From Bacillus_I endophytica_A (GTDB lineage Bacteria > Bacillota > Bacilli > Bacillales > Bacillaceae_H): a stretch of 64,000 bases of DNA. A program made the position numbers and the translations under genes. The stretch is from positions 62,001-126,000 of the forward strand of contig NZ_JALAMS010000015.1 in the NCBI RefSeq assembly GCF_026790145.1. The letters run 5' to 3'. Positions 16,884 to 26,066 of this stretch are shown here, piece by piece (the stretch's first letter is position 1; every line of letters begins with the position of its first letter). Below the pieces are notes generated by a model. It was not told where the DNA came from and ran no database searches. It saw nothing but the letters and a program-made list of their open reading frames with translations.

Positions 16884-18362
16884 TTATAAAATAATCGCAA
16901 TCAAGCCACCAGAACCTTCGTTAATAATCCGTTCAAGCGTCTCCTTAAGCTTGTAACGCGCATTTTCTGGCATTAGAGAAAGCTTTGCTTGAATCCCCTC
17001 TCTCACAATGGAGCTTAAAGAGCGGCCGAAAATGTCTGAGTTCCAAATTGAGAGCGGATCATCCTCAAAGTCTTGCATAAGGTAGCGAACAAGCTCTTCA
17101 CTTTGCTTTTCAGTTCCAATAATAGGAGAAAATTCAGACTCTACATCTACTTTAATCATATGAATAGATGGAGCTACTGCTTTCAAACGTACACCAAAGC
17201 GAGAGCCATGTCTTGTAATTTCAGGTTCATCAAGACTCATATCCGCAAGTGAAGGTGCCGCAATTCCATAGCCTGTTTGCTTCACCATTCGAAGGGCATC
17301 TGAAACTTGGTCGTACTCGACTTTAGCATGAGCAAATTCCTGCATAAGCTCAAGAAGATGATCACGCCCTCTGATTTCTACGCCAACAACTTCTTTTAAG
17401 ATTTGGTCATACAAGTCATCTGGCGCAAAGAGGTCAATTTCAGCAATCCCTTGCCCCATATCAATCCCTGCTAATCTTGCTTCATCAATGAACTCATACT
17501 CTGAAAACAAGTCAACAACTCGATCAACATCACGAAGTCTCTTAATATCTTTGACCGTTTCTTGAACAGCTTCTTGATAGTTTTCACGGAGCCAATGTTC
17601 ATCTTTTAATACCATAACCCAGCTTGGTAGATTCACGTTTACTTCGAGCACTGGGAACTCGAAAAGTGCTTCACGTAGCACATTGTGTACGTCTTGATCT
17701 CTCATGCTTTCAACGCTCATAGCAAGCACTGGAATATCATATTTTTCAATTAGATTTTGACGAAGCTTTTCTGTATCAGGATGAAATGGCTGCACAGAGT
17801 TAATGACCATAATAAATGGTTTCCCAACTTCTTTCAGCTCCGCAATAACGCGCTCTTCTGCTTCAATATAGTCAGCTCGAGGTATCTCCCCAATCGTTCC
17901 ATCTGTTGCAATAACAACGCCGATGGTAGAGTGTTCTTGAATGACTTTTCTCGTTCCAATTTCCGCAGCTTCGTGGAATGGAATTGGCTCTTCATACCAT
18001 GGTGTATTAATCATTCTCGGCCCATTTTCATCTTCATATCCCTTTGCTCCTGGCACCGTATATCCTACACAGTCAACAAGGCGAATATTTACATCCAGCC
18101 CTTCGTCAACTTCCACATTTACAGCTTGATTCGGAACAAATTTGGGCTCAGTTGTCATGATTGTCTTCCCTGCTGCACTTTGCGGCAGTTCATCTTGCGC
18201 ACGAGCTCTCTCACCTTCATCCGCCATGTTTGGAAGTACAACAAGTTCCATAAATTTTTTAATAAATGTTGATTTCCCTGTTCTTACAGCCCCAACGACT
18301 CCGAGATAAATATCTCCACCTGTACGTTCCGCGATATCTTTGAAAACATCAACCTTTTCCAA
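16884..18362 (-). CDS. spoIVA: Stage IV sporulation protein A, coat morphogenetic ATPase
   Basis: Polymerises on the outer forespore membrane with ATP hydrolysis and forms the base of the spore coat. The N-terminal Walker A GAVRTGKST (about residues 24-32) and Walker B-like VDCVGY show the NTPase domain; the C-terminus ending GGLIAIIL is the conserved tip that contacts SpoVM and the membrane. The 492-aa length is exact for the family. It starts with TTG at 18362 behind GGAGGGGG, as expected for this gene. A sigma-E-like promoter lies upstream. Confidence 0.97.
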   Translation of the reverse strand: MEKVDVFKDIAERTGGDIYLGVVGAVRTGKSTFIKKFMELVVLPNMADEGERARAQDELPQSAAGKTIMTTEPKFVPNQAVNVEVDEGLDVNIRLVDCVGYTVPGAKGYEDENGPRMINTPWYEEPIPFHEAAEIGTRKVIQEHSTIGVVIATDGTIGEIPRADYIEAEERVIAELKEVGKPFIMVINSVQPFHPDTEKLRQNLIEKYDIPVLAMSVESMRDQDVHNVLREALFEFPVLEVNVNLPSWVMVLKDEHWLRENYQEAVQETVKDIKRLRDVDRVVDLFSEYEFIDEARLAGIDMGQGIAEIDLFAPDDLYDQILKEVVGVEIRGRDHLLELMQEFAHAKVEYDQVSDALRMVKQTGYGIAAPSLADMSLDEPEITRHGSRFGVRLKAVAPSIHMIKVDVESEFSPIIGTEKQSEELVRYLMQDFEDDPLSIWNSDIFGRSLSSIVREGIQAKLSLMPENARYKLKETLERIINEGSGGLIAIIL

Positions 18363-18417
18363 AAGATCCCCCTCCGATCTATGAGTTCATAACCTATATA
18401 ATGCCTAGAACACTATA

Positions 18418-18447
18418 TACTTATGATGTTGTCCTATTAAAATATGA
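18418..18447 (-). promoter_or_regulatory. Candidate sigma-E promoter of spoIVA
   Basis: TCATATT (18447-18441) and CATAAGTA (18425-18418) with 15 bp between them on the minus strand, close to the sigma-E pattern of an ATATT-type -35 and CATA-type -10. spoIVA belongs to the sigma-E regulon in B. subtilis. Confidence 0.6.
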
Positions 18448-18493
18448 CTAGCTTAAAAGAAAAAGATTTGTCTATCCTTTTATATGAAAAAGG

Positions 18494-18536
18494 TTAAAAA
18501 CCCCTTCCCTTCAATATGTATTCGAAGAGAAGAGGT
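18494..18536 (-). terminator. Terminator of yphF
   Basis: ACCTCTTCTCTTC and GAAGGGAAGGGGT pair with two G-U pairs and an 11-nt loop, followed on the minus strand by TTTTTAACC. Confidence 0.8.
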
Positions 18537-18543
18537 TCATGAC

Positions 18544-19254
18544 TTAATTTTGGAGAATTAGAGGTTCTCCCTTATTGTTCACAGTATAAGAGGGGGAAAA
18601 AATAGGTACAAAAGGAGAGTTTTCAACAAGAACCTCTCTTATATCATCTCCTTTTTTATAGCTTTTTTCTGTCTTCTGCAATGCTCGATACAAATCTTCC
18701 GAGTAATCTACAAAAAGCTCAGCTTTTCCGTTGACTAATACAGGCAGTGTTTGGCCACTGTAGGGACTTTGCACGGTGATTTTATGCTCATATCCGAGTT
18801 TTTTGTAATCAAGCATATAAAATCCACCTCCTGCTTCTTGTGCATATGGAGGAGAGCCATACTTCTGTCTATAAGCATCTAATCGAATGTGAATATCATG
18901 GATTTTTTGGGACACAGAAACATCAATTAGTTTTACTGTTGGATTTTCTTCAGGAGAAACAAGCACATAAGAATATACTCCTCCTGCTTCATAAGAGTTT
19001 CCTGGCACGTCTTCAAGATAAGCAGGGATAAGCTTGTTAAAGTCTATAGGATACTTCTGATATAAAGGCGTTTTCATATCTCTTGTCTTAATAGGAACAA
19101 TGCCTCCCTTATCTTCTCGAAATTGATCAACAGCCGTCTGAACAGCATTAAGCTGGGCCTCATATGGAAATCTGTTTTCTTTTAATCTTTCTTCAGGATA
19201 TAAACAACCTGTTAATAGAAAGAGAATACATAAAAGAGAGCTAGCCTTTTTCAT
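18544..19254 (-). CDS. yphF: YphF-like lipoprotein
   Basis: Function unknown. The ATG at 19254 starts a lipoprotein signal peptide (MKKASSLLCILFLLTGC) whose lipobox LTGC puts the modified cysteine at residue 17, so the mature protein should be membrane anchored. The remaining 220 residues look soluble, with no known catalytic motif. The frame is open further upstream to 19326, but that part overlaps yphE and would bury the signal peptide. Position between spoIVA and yphE matches B. subtilis yphF. Confidence 0.85.
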   Translation of the reverse strand: MKKASSLLCILFLLTGCLYPEERLKENRFPYEAQLNAVQTAVDQFREDKGGIVPIKTRDMKTPLYQKYPIDFNKLIPAYLEDVPGNSYEAGGVYSYVLVSPEENPTVKLIDVSVSQKIHDIHIRLDAYRQKYGSPPYAQEAGGGFYMLDYKKLGYEHKITVQSPYSGQTLPVLVNGKAELFVDYSEDLYRALQKTEKSYKKGDDIREVLVENSPFVPIFSPSYTVNNKGEPLILQN

Positions 19255-19294
19255 GAAAAAACCTACCTTATCACCTATTATGTAAGCAAATACA

Positions 19295-19498
19295 TTACTT
19301 TTGGACAGGTCCGCTGAATACAACAATCATAATAATAAGACCTGCTATAACCATGAAAAGATATGCAAAAGTAGCAGTAAGCCCTTTCGAAAATTTTCTT
19401 TTAAGCTTAAATCTACTCACGTAAATAAAGAATACGGAAAAGAACATAAAAGCAATTGCTCCAAAGGCAATCCACATTTTCATCAATCCTTCTGACAT
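19295..19498 (-). CDS. yphE: YphE, DUF2768 small membrane protein
   Basis: A 67-aa protein with two hydrophobic segments (about residues 8-27 and 43-62) separated by a basic loop (SRFKLKRKFSKG). It matches the DUF2768 family found next to gpsA in spore formers; function is unknown. GGAG-type site before the ATG at 19498. It is likely co-transcribed with yphF. Confidence 0.85.
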   Translation of the reverse strand: MSEGLMKMWIAFGAIAFMFFSVFFIYVSRFKLKRKFSKGLTATFAYLFMVIAGLIIMIVVFSGPVQK

Positions 19499-19593
19499 TC
19501 TTTTCAGCTCCTTTTCCTTCTTAATACTTTAACTATATAGTTCTTTTTTTTTTTTCATACACCTTTAATTTTTTAGTTTCTATTACAAAAAGT

Positions 19594-19633
19594 AAAAAAG
19601 CCTTGGACAACATATTGTTGTCCAAGGCTTTTT
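19594..19633 (-). terminator. Terminator of gpsA
   Basis: A long perfect stem, GCCTTGGACAAC paired with GTTGTCCAAGGC around a short loop, flanked by A and T runs; the minus strand ends with six T. Confidence 0.93.
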
Positions 19634-19679
19634 GTCTCGAAAACAAAAGTGAATAATAGAGATTTCTTTCTATCTTCTA

Positions 19680-20729
19680 TTAGATACCTCTATCATCTAA
19701 AATATTTGTTAAATCTTCCATTTCATGCGTTTTTGTTCTCCCCATAAGGCCGTCAACAGCACTCTTCGCATCAACGTCATTGAACAAAATGTTATAAATA
19801 GCCTCTGTTATCGGCATTTGTACGTCAAGCTTTGAGGAGAGCTGGTAAGCTGCTTTGGCAGTACGTACGCCTTCCACAACCATTCCCATATTATCCAATA
19901 CAGATTGCAAGCTTTGCCCTTTGCCAAGCAAATTGCCAGCACGCCAGTTTCTAGAATGTACGCTTGTACACGTAACAATTAAATCTCCGATTCCAGTTAA
20001 TCCAGAAAACGTCAGCGGGTTAGCTCCCATCGCGCAACCTAAGCGAGAAATTTCGGCTAGTCCTCTTGTAATAAGAGCAGCTTTTGCGTTATCTCCATAG
20101 CCAAGGCCATCGCTAATTCCAGCACCAAGGGCGATAATATTTTTCAGCGCTCCGCCAATTTCTACTCCTACAACATCCGAATTTGTGTAAACGCGAAAAT
20201 ATTGGTCATTAATGAATAAATCTTGAATTCTTTCTGCTTCTTCCATATTTGTAGAAGAAACGGTTACAGTTGTTGGCTGTTTCTGGCTCACTTCTTCAGC
20301 ATGACTTGGACCTGATAATACAACAACATCTTTAAGTGCCGAATGATTCCCAAACTCTTCTTCAATCATTTCAGAAATACGCATATGTGTGTCAGGTTCA
20401 ATACCTTTGCTGACGTGAACAATCGTATACATACCGTTTGTTAATTTAATACTTTGACATACTTCTCGAATTGCTTTTGTTGGAACGGCTAAAATAATTG
20501 TATCTAACCCTTCAATAGCTTTCCCCAATGAAGCTTCTCCATAGATATTTTCAGGAAGCATAACTCCAGGCAAATACTTTTCGTTTGTATGACATTCGTT
20601 AATTTCCTTTACTGTTGCCTCACGATGCCCCCATAAACGAACATGATGTCCATTATCTGCTAAAACGATAGCAAGAGCTGTTCCCCAGCTTCCTGCTCCT
20701 AAAACTGCAATACTTGACAATTTTCCCAC
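19680..20729 (-). CDS. gpsA: Glycerol-3-phosphate dehydrogenase [NAD(P)+]
   Basis: Reduces dihydroxyacetone phosphate to sn-glycerol-3-phosphate for phospholipid synthesis. Rossmann motif VLGAGSWGTALA (starting near residue 9), the conserved ALKNIIALGAG with the catalytic lysine, and FSGLTGIGDLIVTCTS are present. The GTG at 20729 lies very close to a GGAGG, so TTG three codons later (20720) may be the real start. It follows der by 11 nt, and plsC, a next step of the same pathway, is 5 kb away. Confidence 0.95.
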   Translation of the reverse strand: MGKLSSIAVLGAGSWGTALAIVLADNGHHVRLWGHREATVKEINECHTNEKYLPGVMLPENIYGEASLGKAIEGLDTIILAVPTKAIREVCQSIKLTNGMYTIVHVSKGIEPDTHMRISEMIEEEFGNHSALKDVVVLSGPSHAEEVSQKQPTTVTVSSTNMEEAERIQDLFINDQYFRVYTNSDVVGVEIGGALKNIIALGAGISDGLGYGDNAKAALITRGLAEISRLGCAMGANPLTFSGLTGIGDLIVTCTSVHSRNWRAGNLLGKGQSLQSVLDNMGMVVEGVRTAKAAYQLSSKLDVQMPITEAIYNILFNDVDAKSAVDGLMGRTKTHEMEDLTNILDDRGI

Positions 20730-20740
20730 GCCTCCACTCT

Positions 20741-22051
20741 CTAGTTTCGTTGTCGTGCAAAAATACGAATTGGCGTTCCTTCAAAGCCAAATGCTTCGCG
20801 AATTTTATTTTCTAAGAAACGCTGATATGAGAAATGCATTAGCTCTGGTTCATTTACAAATACAACAAATGACGGTGGCTTAACCGCAACTTGTGTTGCA
20901 TAAAAAATCTTTAATCGTTTTCCGTTATGCGTTGGCGTTGGGTTCATCGCCACAGCATCCATAATAATGTCGTTCAATACGTTTGTTTGAACGCGCATTG
21001 CGTGATTTTCACTTGCTGTTTGAACAACAGGTAAAAGAGTATGAACGCGCTTTTTCGTTTTCGCTGATAAAAATACAATTGGTGCATAGCTTAAGAATTG
21101 GAAGTGATCACGCACTTTCTCTTCAAATTCCTTCATTGTTTTTTCATCTTTCTCAACTGCATCCCATTTGTTCACAACAATAATAATAGCTTTACCTGCT
21201 TCATGTGCATAGCCTGCGACACGTTTATCTTGTTCAATAATGCCTTCTTCTCCGTCTAACACAACAAGAACAACGTCAGAGCGTTCAATTGCTCTTAAAG
21301 CACGAAGTACACTATATTTTTCGGTACTTTCATATACTTTTCCTTTCTTTCGCATTCCAGCTGTATCAATAATTACGTATTCTTGATCATCTTTTGTAAG
21401 TTTGCTGTCAATTGCATCACGTGTTGTACCTGCGATATTACTTACAATAACACGCTCTTCTCCTAAAATGGCATTCACAAGTGAAGATTTCCCTACATTT
21501 GGACGACCAATTAATGAAAACTTAATAACTTCATCGCCGTATTCTTCGTCTTCATCTTTCGGAAAATGACGAGCAGCCTCATCAAGCAAATCTCCAAGTC
21601 CTAATCCATGTGAACCTGAAATTGGGAATGGTTCTCCAAACCCAAGAGAATAAAAATCATAAATAAGCTCTTTCATCTGTGGATTATCAATTTTGTTAAC
21701 GCCAAGTACAACTGGAGTTTTCGTACGATATAAAATTTTAGCTACTTCTTCATCAGCTGCTGTAATGCCTTCACGACCGTTTGTTAGGAAAATAATAACG
21801 TCCGCTTCATCCATTGCAAGTTCAGCTTGCTGACGAATTTGCGTCATAAATGGCTCATCGCTAAGTTCAATTCCGCCTGTATCAATAATATTAAAGTCTT
21901 TGTTCAGCCATTCAGCAGAACTATAAATACGGTCTCTTGTTACTCCTGGAACGTCTTCTACAATCGACACACGCTCACCGACAATACGATTAAAAATAGT
22001 CGATTTTCCGACGTTTGGACGACCTACAATTGCAATAACTGGTTTTGCCAT
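20741..22051 (-). CDS. der: Ribosome biogenesis GTPase Der (EngA)
   Basis: Essential GTPase for 50S subunit assembly. Two tandem G domains are visible, each with a P-loop GRPNVGKS (near residues 10 and 183), plus DTGG/DTAG and NKID/NKWD motifs; the C-terminal KH-like domain includes HNGKRLKIFYATQ. Full length at 436 aa. AAGGAG precedes the ATG. Confidence 0.97.
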   Translation of the reverse strand: MAKPVIAIVGRPNVGKSTIFNRIVGERVSIVEDVPGVTRDRIYSSAEWLNKDFNIIDTGGIELSDEPFMTQIRQQAELAMDEADVIIFLTNGREGITAADEEVAKILYRTKTPVVLGVNKIDNPQMKELIYDFYSLGFGEPFPISGSHGLGLGDLLDEAARHFPKDEDEEYGDEVIKFSLIGRPNVGKSSLVNAILGEERVIVSNIAGTTRDAIDSKLTKDDQEYVIIDTAGMRKKGKVYESTEKYSVLRALRAIERSDVVLVVLDGEEGIIEQDKRVAGYAHEAGKAIIIVVNKWDAVEKDEKTMKEFEEKVRDHFQFLSYAPIVFLSAKTKKRVHTLLPVVQTASENHAMRVQTNVLNDIIMDAVAMNPTPTHNGKRLKIFYATQVAVKPPSFVVFVNEPELMHFSYQRFLENKIREAFGFEGTPIRIFARQRN

Positions 22052-22162
22052 AACTTTGTCTCCTTCATTTGTTCATCATCTAAACGCGATACTTTTTCTT
22101 TTAACCATCGCTATGATTTTTTATTTCAAATTTGTCTCATTTCATTTTTCAAATGTTCCGTT

Positions 22163-22200
22163 TTAAAAAATAAAGGACCCTTTTATTTAATAAGGGTTTT
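22163..22200 (-). terminator. Weak terminator after yphA
   Basis: ACCCTT and AAGGGT with an A/T-rich loop, followed on the minus strand by CCTTTATTTTTT. The stem is short. Confidence 0.5.
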
Positions 22201-22239
22201 TAACCTTGTTATTTTATCAAAAACCATCATTATGAACAA

Positions 22240-22842
22240 CTACCCTTTTTTGAAAAAGGAAGATGGTCTTTCCTTTAAACGAACAAAACTAATATAATAA
22301 AATGTTTTTTTCATGCTCTCCCATAAAAAAAGGGCAAGTGTCACAGCAGCTATTAAGCTTAAAAACGCTTCATTCCCGACTTCAGGTTTTATCCCTATCT
22401 TTCCTAGCACAATGGAGAGAAGTGCTTCTCCTACACAAGCTCCATTAATAAAGTGCCACTGCCTCGCTCGATGTGGAGCAACGACAACGCATGTAATGAG
22501 GAACATACAAGCGCTCAGAAGCCATAAGTAATCTCCAACGATCCAAACTGGGTCATAAAGAGCAAACAAATAAAAACCGCCATAAAATAGAGCAATTATG
22601 AGTGTGTATATCCAGCTTATCATATAGTTTGTTTGATTTTTGTAAGGAATGAAAGAACTTGTGAACAAAACAAGATACGCTACATTAACCTCCCAAATCT
22701 CAAAAGAAATAAACGTTGTAGAAAAAATAAGCAACAGTAAAATAAGAGCACTTAAATAGGTTCTTTCCTTTGTTTTTTCCATAAAAAAAGTCAGTAAAAC
22801 CCACCATATCCATGAGAACCAATAAAAATAAAGGACATCCAT
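22240..22842 (-). CDS. yphA: YphA family membrane protein
   Basis: A 200-aa protein of about six or seven hydrophobic segments with a short basic C-terminal tail (RLKERPSSFFKKG). It corresponds in place and type to B. subtilis YphA, of unknown function. No catalytic motif is evident. Confidence 0.75.
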   Translation of the reverse strand: MDVLYFYWFSWIWWVLLTFFMEKTKERTYLSALILLLLIFSTTFISFEIWEVNVAYLVLFTSSFIPYKNQTNYMISWIYTLIIALFYGGFYLFALYDPVWIVGDYLWLLSACMFLITCVVVAPHRARQWHFINGACVGEALLSIVLGKIGIKPEVGNEAFLSLIAAVTLALFLWESMKKTFYYISFVRLKERPSSFFKKG

Positions 22843-22945
22843 CCACTAACCTCCCAACATCTCCATTATGTGTAAAAACCATTCAAAATAATCGTATAGG
22901 AAGAAAACTGAGCGGGAATCCTAACTTACTAAAGGAGGGGTAACA

Positions 22946-23080
22946 ATGGGAAAAGACCGTCAAGAAAAAAAGCTACGAGAGTCTAAACGTGTGGAGTCTG
23001 ACCGTGATCAGGGTCTTCATTACAAGGGAGCAACCCATATGCAAAGCCCTGAAGAAGCAAGACAAATTAATAAACGCTAA
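22946..23080 (+). CDS. ypzI: YpzI family small protein
   Basis: A 44-aa, strongly charged protein (MGKDRQEKKLRESKRVESD..., ending EEARQINKR). An AAAGGAGGGG site sits 6 nt before the ATG. It is one of the few plus-strand genes here and matches the YpzI family, small conserved proteins of bacilli with unknown function; the place between yphA and fni agrees. It has a terminator directly after the stop. Confidence 0.85.
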   Translation: MGKDRQEKKLRESKRVESDRDQGLHYKGATHMQSPEEARQINKR

Positions 23081-23117
23081 AAAAAGGCTTGAGTATCATC
23101 ATACTCAAGCCTCCTTT
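23081..23117. terminator. Bidirectional terminator between ypzI and fni
   Basis: AGGCTTGAGTAT (23085-23096), loop CATC and ATACTCAAGCCT (23101-23112): a 12-bp perfect stem, with A run on the left and T-rich right side, serving the convergent genes ypzI and fni. Confidence 0.92.
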
Positions 23118-23125
23118 GTTGTTGC

Positions 23126-24184
23126 TTACATCTTCGTTCGAGTTCCGTATTTGTTTAAATCAATTCCACGTGAAGATAGCCAATGATGTGTATCACCGCT
23201 AATAACGAGCGGAACCTTTTTTAGTTCCTCCACAGTTCGGCAACCAAGAGCAGCCATAATAATTATCATTTCGTCTTGAATTGTCCAAAGTTCTTCTAAA
23301 ATACCTTCCATTCCTTTATCTCTTAGAACTCGAAGGAGCGTCCCTGCCATTCCTACCGCATTCGCACCAATACTTAGCGCTTTCACGGCATCTACAGCAG
23401 ATTGAATTCCACCTGAACCAATTGTGGATATGTATGGATGTTTATTGTTTACTTCTATTAAAGATGCTGCTGTTGTAATTCCCCAACTATTAAAAAATTC
23501 GTAGTGACGGTCGCGTCGTTCATTTTCAATTTTGGAAAAGTTTGTTCCCCCGTATCCACTTACATCTACAATGGAAACACCAACATTTAAAAGTTTTTCA
23601 ACTGTTTCATGGCTCATTCCAAATCCTACTTCTTTTACGACAACGGGTACGCCAACTTCTTCCACGATTCGTTCGATTCGTTCAAGTGCTTGCTTAAAAT
23701 CCCGATCTCCTTCTGGCATGACAAGCTCTTGAATAACGTTAAGATGAATCTGAAAAGCATCGGCATCAATCATCTCAACAGCTCTTTTTGCTTGTTCTAC
23801 TGTAGCTTCACTTCCAAGGTTAGCAAGAATAATACCATCCGGATTACAGCGTCTTACCACTTCGTATGTTGCCGCTTCCTTGCTATTTTTAATTGCCGCC
23901 ATTTGGGAACCAACAGCCATGGCAACTCCCGTTTGGGCAGCTGCTTTTGCTAAACTTCCATTTATTTGTTCTGTTTCACGTCCGCCGCCACCTGTCATCG
24001 CATTGATAAAAATTGGCGAACTTAAGAAAAGCTCGCCAATTTTTGTAGAAATATCAATTTCATCAACAGATGTATTCGGTAAACTATTGTGAACAAATCT
24101 TATATCTCCAAACCCATGTTTTCGTTCTTGCCCTGTTGAAAGAGCATGGTTAATATGATCAATCTTTCGTTGTGCTCTGCTCAC
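23126..24184 (-). CDS. fni: Isopentenyl-diphosphate isomerase, type 2 (FMN-dependent)
   Basis: Interconverts IPP and DMAPP with FMN and NADPH. Family landmarks: SRAQRKIDHI near the start, FINAMTGGG, HLNVIQELVMPEGDR, KEVGFGMS and GYGGTNFSKIE. I chose GTG at 24184 (352 aa), which begins MSRAQRK like other members and has GGTGAT 5 nt upstream. The ATG at 24196, directly after the upstream gene's TAA, is an alternative. Products feed the heptaprenyl synthase encoded by hepS/hepT. Confidence 0.93.
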   Translation of the reverse strand: MSRAQRKIDHINHALSTGQERKHGFGDIRFVHNSLPNTSVDEIDISTKIGELFLSSPIFINAMTGGGGRETEQINGSLAKAAAQTGVAMAVGSQMAAIKNSKEAATYEVVRRCNPDGIILANLGSEATVEQAKRAVEMIDADAFQIHLNVIQELVMPEGDRDFKQALERIERIVEEVGVPVVVKEVGFGMSHETVEKLLNVGVSIVDVSGYGGTNFSKIENERRDRHYEFFNSWGITTAASLIEVNNKHPYISTIGSGGIQSAVDAVKALSIGANAVGMAGTLLRVLRDKGMEGILEELWTIQDEMIIIMAALGCRTVEELKKVPLVISGDTHHWLSSRGIDLNKYGTRTKM

Positions 24185-24196
24185 AATCATCACCAT

Positions 24197-25342
24197 TTAT
24201 CTCAGTTTTTTTAGCTGATCTCCAATCATTTCTCCAAGTTGGAAACCTGTAGATTCTTCTTTTTTCTCATACTGACTATAGTCTTCTTTTTGTGCACCTT
24301 TTCCTTCTTCAAGTTCACGGATGCTTAGTGACAAACGTCTTTCATTCTCATTCACATCTAAAACTTTCACCTTAACAGCTTCGCCTTCTGATAAAACTTC
24401 ATGTGGCGTACCGATATGCTGGTTTGAAATATGAGAAATATGAACAAGGCCTTCTACACCAGGCTCAACTTCTACAAATGCTCCAAAGGAAACAAGGCGA
24501 TTCACTTTTCCTTCTAAGACATCTCCTTGTTTGATACGGTTACTAATGTTTGACCAAGGCCCTTCAAGCGTATCCTTAATAGAAAGTGAAATACGAGAAT
24601 TTTCTTTATCAACAGACAATACTTTAACGTTTACTTTATCACCTTCTGTAACAACATCAGATGGTTTTTCAACATGAGTATGTGAAAGCTGTGAAATGTG
24701 TACAAGGCCGTCAACACCACCGATATCTACAAACGCGCCAAAATCTGTTAAGCGTTGTACTGTCCCCTCAAGAACTTGCCCTTCTTCAAGAGAATGAAGA
24801 AGCTCTTGCTTTTTCGCTACTTCCTGCTCTTCTACAACAGCACGATGTGAGAGAATAACGCGGTTTTTCTCGCGATCAAGCTCCATCACTTTTACGCTCA
24901 TCGTTTTTCCTTTATAATCTTCAAAGTCTTCTACAAAATAGGTTTCTACTAAAGAAGCTGGAATAAAGCCTCGCACGCCGATATCAACAACAAGGCCACC
25001 TTTAACAATGTCTTTTACTTCAACGTCAAACACTTCTTTTGATTCTAATTTTTCTTCTAAATCGTTCCATGCTTTATCTGCATCAACAGCACGTTTTGAT
25101 AAAATTAAAGCTTCATCTTCTACTTTAAGAATCTTTGCCTCAATTTTCGCGCCAACTTCGATCACATCTTCCGCTTTTTCAATATGTAAGCTTGACAGCT
25201 CACTAATTGGAATGATGCCATCTACTTTGCTGTTTTCAACTTCTACAAAAACTTGCTTTTCTTCTACTTTTGAAACGGTTCCAGTAACTGTTGCACCCAC
25301 TTCTAGGTTGTTAATTTCTACACTATTCATATCTTCTACCAT
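24197..25342 (-). CDS. ypfD: S1 RNA-binding domain protein, ribosomal protein S1 homologue
   Basis: Four S1 OB-fold domains in a row across 381 aa; the last two have clear FGAFVDIGGVDGLVHISQLS and FGAFVEVEPGVEGLVHISHIS signatures, followed by LSIKDT/LSIREL ends. The C-terminus EEKKEESTGFQLGEMIGDQLKKLR is typical of Bacillus YpfD. Bacillus S1-like protein is not essential and is not firmly ribosome bound. It is probably co-transcribed with fni, whose start abuts its stop. Confidence 0.94.
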   Translation of the reverse strand: MVEDMNSVEINNLEVGATVTGTVSKVEEKQVFVEVENSKVDGIIPISELSSLHIEKAEDVIEVGAKIEAKILKVEDEALILSKRAVDADKAWNDLEEKLESKEVFDVEVKDIVKGGLVVDIGVRGFIPASLVETYFVEDFEDYKGKTMSVKVMELDREKNRVILSHRAVVEEQEVAKKQELLHSLEEGQVLEGTVQRLTDFGAFVDIGGVDGLVHISQLSHTHVEKPSDVVTEGDKVNVKVLSVDKENSRISLSIKDTLEGPWSNISNRIKQGDVLEGKVNRLVSFGAFVEVEPGVEGLVHISHISNQHIGTPHEVLSEGEAVKVKVLDVNENERRLSLSIRELEEGKGAQKEDYSQYEKKEESTGFQLGEMIGDQLKKLR

Positions 25343-25484
25343 TGCCTTAACCTCCTTAGTTGACCAACAACTTACTTATTTAAAAGTTTGAATTTATACT
25401 GTCTTCTCGCTAGTCTACGAGAAATCCTCTTTTTTCTAACTTCTAATAAATATACCCTTTTTGTCAAGTGTTAAGCCTTAAATG

Positions 25485-26066
25485 TTATTGATATTTATCG
25501 AGCAGAAGACCGATTTCTTTCATTACAACTTCCGTTACTTCTTCAGAAGAGGCTCGCTCTTTTTTCATCTCGGTCACATCGATTGGTTTACCATATACAA
25601 CCTGTAGTTTCTTAAACGGTTTATAAGGACCAATAACAGCACATGGAACAATAACCGCATTTGAACGAAGAGCAAAAAAGCCGACACCTGCCATCCCTTT
25701 CCCGAGCTTTCCATCTTTACTACGTGATCCCTCTGGAAACAGACCAAGCGCTCCCCCTTCTTTTAAAATAGAAATTCCTTTGCGGAGCGCGTCTCGATCG
25801 CTAAGCCCTCTTTTAACAGGAAAAGCGTAGATTTTTGGCAGTAACGTTTTCAAAACAGGAACTTTAAAAAGCTCTGCTTTAGCCATGAAGTAGACAGGAC
25901 GAGGAAACGTCATGCCTACAACAGGAGGATCAAAATTTGAAATATGGTTTGAACAAACAATTACGCCTGCATCTTTTGGAATATTTTCTTTACCGATTAT
26001 TTCCACTCGAAATAGCGGGGTCAAAACGGACTTTACTACCCCACGTGCAAAACCGTAAATGCTCAT
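25485..26066 (-). CDS. plsC: 1-acyl-sn-glycerol-3-phosphate acyltransferase
   Basis: Acylates lysophosphatidic acid to phosphatidic acid at the membrane. Block I SNHISNFDP contains the H-x4-D catalytic pair; LFPEGSRSKDG is block III. The 193-aa length fits bacterial PlsC. Its ATG overlaps the cmk stop by 4 nt, the same cmk-plsC pairing as in B. subtilis. Confidence 0.94.
   Translation of the reverse strand: MSIYGFARGVVKSVLTPLFRVEIIGKENIPKDAGVIVCSNHISNFDPPVVGMTFPRPVYFMAKAELFKVPVLKTLLPKIYAFPVKRGLSDRDALRKGISILKEGGALGLFPEGSRSKDGKLGKGMAGVGFFALRSNAVIVPCAVIGPYKPFKKLQVVYGKPIDVTEMKKERASSEEVTEVVMKEIGLLLDKYQ

Noticed and set aside
17757..18272. 171-codon open frame on the plus strand opposite spoIVA
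   Set aside because: Antisense shadow of a highly conserved gene; no ribosome binding site and a composition rich in Phe, Cys and Asn typical of reverse frames.
19255..19326. Upstream extension of yphF by 24 codons
   Set aside because: It overlaps yphE and would place a lipoprotein signal peptide inside the protein.
21827..22297. 156-codon plus-strand frame opposite der and the der-yphA gap
   Set aside because: Overlaps the conserved N-terminus of der in reverse; no ribosome binding site or family resemblance.
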